Made by a program: the position numbers and the translations under genes
Origin: Acidaminobacter sp. JC074
Lineage (GTDB): Bacteria > Bacillota > Clostridia > Peptostreptococcales > Acidaminobacteraceae
Length of the DNA stretch: 64,000 nucleotides
Direction: 5' to 3'
Assembly: GCF_022496765.1 (NCBI RefSeq)
Contig: NZ_VANV01000007.1
Location: forward strand, 102,892 to 166,891
Shown here: positions 62,401-64,000 of the stretch, piece by piece
Numbering within the stretch: the stretch's first letter is position 1
Layout of the letters: every line of letters begins with the position of its first letter
Notes under the pieces: model-generated
Databases searched by the model: none
The model's input: the letters and a program-made list of their open reading frames with translations, nothing else
Told to the model about the DNA's origin: nothing

Positions 62401-64000
62401 TTTCTTAAGTCGTCAACTTGATCTCTTCCGTTTCTATCAACTTGAATACTATTTCTTAGATTAGCAGCAGAATTATTTTTAGTAGTTTGCATTTGCGCTA
62501 GCAAAACTAAATAATCATATGACTCACCAATTTTGTGTCTTCCTACTGAGTTCGTAACACTGTCTATCAAACCATAATCAAAATCATCAGTACCCGACTT
62601 AATTACTTCGATTGTCCTAGTATCAGTAAAAGGTCTTCCCTTATACTCAGTAGAATAAACTACTACATATTCACCTGGCAGTCTGATATCCAAATAATTT
62701 GTCTTCAGTTCATCTCCGATTTGAATTGCAACAGAAAACTCCTGATTAACATTCGCATTTAAAACAGTTACATCTGATTTTAGATTAAAACCCTTGTAAG
62801 TATGTTCTTTAGCTAACTCACCAGTATAATCTGTATATTCAAAAGTTGGAGCGACAATCGCATCGAAACTCTTAGTTACAGTTGCACTATCTTTACCACT
62901 GTCTGTTACTGTATATCTAACTTGATAAACACCTGCTTTTAGAACTTTATAGGCATCAGGAGTCACTATTTTTTCTTCATCTTCATCCGGAGCTGTAACA
63001 TAAACTTCAATATTTCCTATAATATTTCCATCTTCTTCGTCCATCGCTGATGCACCATCTAATAAGTTAATGATGTCATATTGAACTACTTCTAAAAAAT
63101 CAGTTTTACTAATCTCAGGCGGAACATTTTTGTTCATAATATTTCTGAAGTATACTGTTTCAGTGAAGGGCTCCTCATAATAATCAGAATGCCAGATCCA
63201 TTTAATTTCATCGCTGAGCGATTCGACCCAGTTGTTATCAGGACTGGTAATCTCATGTGCATTTGACCAAGAACCTTTATAATAAGGATCAGTCCAAGCT
63301 CGACCTTCACTGTCAGGACTTGGTTCTTGACCAATAAAGATATACCAATCACCATCAGTACCTGTCATATTCCCAGAAAACGAATCCGGATATTGCATAT
63401 ACATACCTGCAATCGTCGCATTTCCGTTATCTCTATCCCAAGCTTTCACAGCAAATACAGAATTACTGTTCACATCAGTGGGAAGGTCTTTGGGATACCC
63501 ATAAACATTACCTGTCAACACACTCAGATTAGGTTTAATCTCATCATCATCTATCAATCCGCCATCGATGTACAATTCAAAAAAGTCATCTACAGCAATT
63601 TGTGCTTTAGAAGGATCTACTTCACCTTTAGTAGCTGCACTTTCAATAGGTAAGTCCATTGACTGCAACGCAAAATCTGGTGTTTCAGAAATAAAAGGTA
63701 AATTTAGAGTATCTTCATCCTGTTCACTTACAGGTGGTACTCCTTCTGGTACTTCACCACTTAGTGGAACCTCTTCTGGTTTTTCTTCTATTGGTGGAAC
63801 CACTTCTAGTTTTTCTTCCACAGGTGGAACCTCTTCTGGTTTTTTTTCTACTGGTGGAACCTCTTCTGGTTTTTCTTCTACTGGTGGAACCACTTCTGGT
63901 TTTTCTTCTACTGGTGGAACCACTTCTGGTTTTTCTTCTACTGGTGGAACCACTGCTGGTTTTTCTTCCACTGGCGGAACCACTTCTGGTTTTTCTTCTA
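59406..64000 (-). CDS. Giant SLH-anchored surface protein 2, N-terminus cut by window edge
   Basis: At least 1530 residues; the frame is open to the right edge, so the start is outside. The N-terminal part seen is a run of about seven 10-residue Pro/Glu/Val repeats (VPPVEEKPE), a stiff acidic wall-spanning spacer. Then follow the domain shared with protein 1 (VFAVKAWDRDNGNATIAG, TVYFRNIMNK), an Ig-like region, three H-lectin-like modules (YLVLLAQMQTTKN..., PVVIAHLASVNGGQYTHARL..., YVVFSQVQNYNDQDQVWVRQ), cadherin/Ig-like repeats, a DDDDDDV-containing linker and three C-terminal SLH repeats (YGYPDNTFRPENAVTRAEVA; third degenerate). It is a paralogue of protein 1, lying in tandem. Likely a surface adhesin or structural protein. 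Confidence 0.9.
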   Translation of the reverse strand, partial: EEKPEVVPPVEEKPAVVPPVEEKPEVVPPVEEKPEVVPPVEEKPEEVPPVEKKPEEVPPVEEKLEVVPPIEEKPEEVPLSGEVPEGVPPVSEQDEDTLNLPFISETPDFALQSMDLPIESAATKGEVDPSKAQIAVDDFFELYIDGGLIDDDEIKPNLSVLTGNVYGYPKDLPTDVNSNSVFAVKAWDRDNGNATIAGMYMQYPDSFSGNMTGTDGDWYIFIGQEPSPDSEGRAWTDPYYKGSWSNAHEITSPDNNWVESLSDEIKWIWHSDYYEEPFTETVYFRNIMNKNVPPEISKTDFLEVVQYDIINLLDGASAMDEEDGNIIGNIEVYVTAPDEDEEKIVTPDAYKVLKAGVYQVRYTVTDSGKDSATVTKSFDAIVAPTFEYTDYTGELAKEHTYKGFNLKSDVTVLNANVNQEFSVAIQIGDELKTNYLDIRLPGEYVVVYSTEYKGRPFTDTRTIEVIKSGTDDFDYGLIDSVTNSVGRHKIGESYDYLVLLAQMQTTKNNSAANLRNSIQVDRNGRDQVDDLRNQNYQIEKTHFTTYVEEADGTKNSDESVGFFAMESGYLYNGPKLIAESGTFIIDYNQGVDPGTSDPEWYEIDIQKSFNNPVVIAHLASVNGGQYTHARLKEENGDYYVWLEEWDQHRDTNSHYPELISYVVFEEGLHILDDNQAIYAKKGLDNGTQIYNGTIDLGEGSSRDLEFTYDDYVVFSQVQNYNDQDQVWVRQSNKTFESVDLFAQEEFDGSHVLSDIGMVVIGKLSEMQGPEITMPESTSFRGEFTLNFEISDDSGIRSFRIDEGEPVEGDLKMDIKSFEDPMNDEDPNNDDAPKSVKFTDSRTVTITAVDRYGNESSLSKVYTADNEAPSIEFDPKGVEGMPVKFSGTQSVDILFGEDAEVKKYRTSLDEEWEDYTDATEIDLIATTTVYAYAEDELGNNITEEQMYELDREVPDLTVTPGTSYFISELLVTLTSTYEDASILISYIDPEENEEAWQVLDGSTLSLTKTTTLWAKAIRPVTDETGRPYQSPVVKATYTEINDVMIIDPEVRDVELEKVDLRYGYSGTTPLDADLREMDLDYQLRLTELVETAATRISLPYSVNRVIWYTHKEMIEYEEPNYDQINQAVTDENDYIEFEGYRYYTSNDTVSLDGSMVYGMEVGDSKVYVDVFLLHKDGMSVTVPDEEVKLTSVSMPEYVVLSDDVDVNVSYSSYYDPSDDDDDDVEPSSPQPEITIELDADVVTLDFTPGEDSDESVDLNAIIRNTRDKRTRWEISNNPYLEIDGDGTITFKSTPPEGIEDFSATVTATSLAGNVSATARVLLNELVPEAAISFFNPYVYGYPDNTFRPENAVTRAEVATMFATILEMNLDYPGTPKFNDVVEGEWYYNYIQAIARTNIFVGDDLGNFNPDAPITRAELSTVFAKFWQYKNVDVNKQKVMLSDVAENHWASQYIYMMYNAGIVSTLDNGSYAPEMDTLRRDVVAMINKLIERPENQAIASKFLDVEKETHNYGNIEAAAQPFIRQADGPTDQ
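63768..64000 (-). repeat. 30-bp in-frame tandem repeat encoding VPPVEEKPE units
   Basis: The unit is exactly 30 bases and is repeated more than seven times up to the window edge, with a few substitutions (PPVEKKPE, PPIEEKPE, PPVEEKLE) and two decayed units at the C-terminal side. It is a coding minisatellite prone to length change by slippage or recombination. Confidence 0.93.

Noticed and set aside
63983..63985. GTG codon as the start of the second SLH protein
   Set aside because: It lies inside the Pro-rich repeat and the frame stays open to the window edge; the true start must be beyond 64000.
63768..64000. Possible CRISPR array because of regular 30-bp periodicity
   Set aside because: There are no unique spacers; the whole unit repeats in frame and encodes VPPVEEKPE.
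1..64000. tRNA genes, rRNA genes, insertion sequences, prophage genes or integrases
   Set aside because: I looked for tRNA T-arm signatures, rRNA segments, transposase motifs and flanking repeats and saw none that hold up; a tRNAscan and an IS database search would be decisive.

Overview
The window is AT-rich DNA from a low-GC Gram-positive anaerobe, most likely class Clostridia (Bacillota). The evidence is a Bacillus/Clostridium-type core gene block (prmA-rsmE-mtaB-rpsU-yqeY-phoH-pgpH-ybeY-cdd-era-recO-glyQS-ccpN-ppsR homologue-dnaG-rpoD-trmK-nif3), a glycine T-box leader, pyruvate phosphate dikinase, SLH-anchored surface proteins, many lipoproteins and c-di-GMP-I riboswitches. I cannot name the genus. 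Almost every gene lies on the minus strand; the exceptions are an AraC-type and a TetR-type regulator.

Layout. 1-4350: deoxy-sugar (probably L-fucose) catabolism, comprising a kinase cut by the left edge, an aldolase, an isomerase and a divergent AraC regulator. 4360-11150: two or more secreted or lipoprotein genes, a PAS/GGDEF diguanylate cyclase with a second degenerate GGDEF domain, the thyA-folA pair, and a nuclease lipoprotein with a lamin-tail-like domain. 11245-20930: a glycan uptake and degradation operon: CUT1 solute-binding protein, two permeases, a YesM/YesN-type two-component system, a GH172 (DUF2961) enzyme, and a 675-residue enzyme-like protein I cannot place. 20938-21320: RNase P RNA. 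21341-28230: nif3, trmK, rpoD, dnaG, dgt and a GNAT gene. 28318-32650: ppdK, its regulatory kinase/phosphorylase and a CcpN-like repressor, with repeated operator-like motifs upstream. 32685-34325: glycyl-tRNA synthetase with its T-box. 34377-45866: a long housekeeping block from a DUF4342 protein through recO, mgtE, era, cdd, a DUF3048 lipoprotein, ybeY, pgpH, phoH, yqeY, rpsU and hinT to mtaB. 45954-49175: a TetR-controlled ABC-exporter/nitroreductase cassette with two near-identical palindromic operators at its promoter. 49180-51685: a lipoprotein, rsmE and prmA. 51728-52945: a secreted transglutaminase-like protein behind three consecutive c-di-GMP-I (GEMM) aptamers. 53020-53740: a TetR regulator. 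53746-64000: two very large paralogous SLH-domain surface proteins, the second cut by the right edge.

The most notable system is the leader of the transglutaminase gene (about 52570-52911). It consists almost wholly of three GEMM aptamers. Readable alternative pairings connect the first aptamer to a terminator-like hairpin and the last to the ribosome binding site. The same window encodes a likely c-di-GMP synthase (6674-8422) whose catalytic domain lacks a canonical RxxD I-site while its degenerate second GGDEF domain has one. Together they suggest that cell-surface remodelling in this organism is under c-di-GMP control, though that link is inference. Secondary points of interest are the unclassified protein next to GH172, the paired TetR operators, and the CcpN-type repeats ahead of the PPDK operon.
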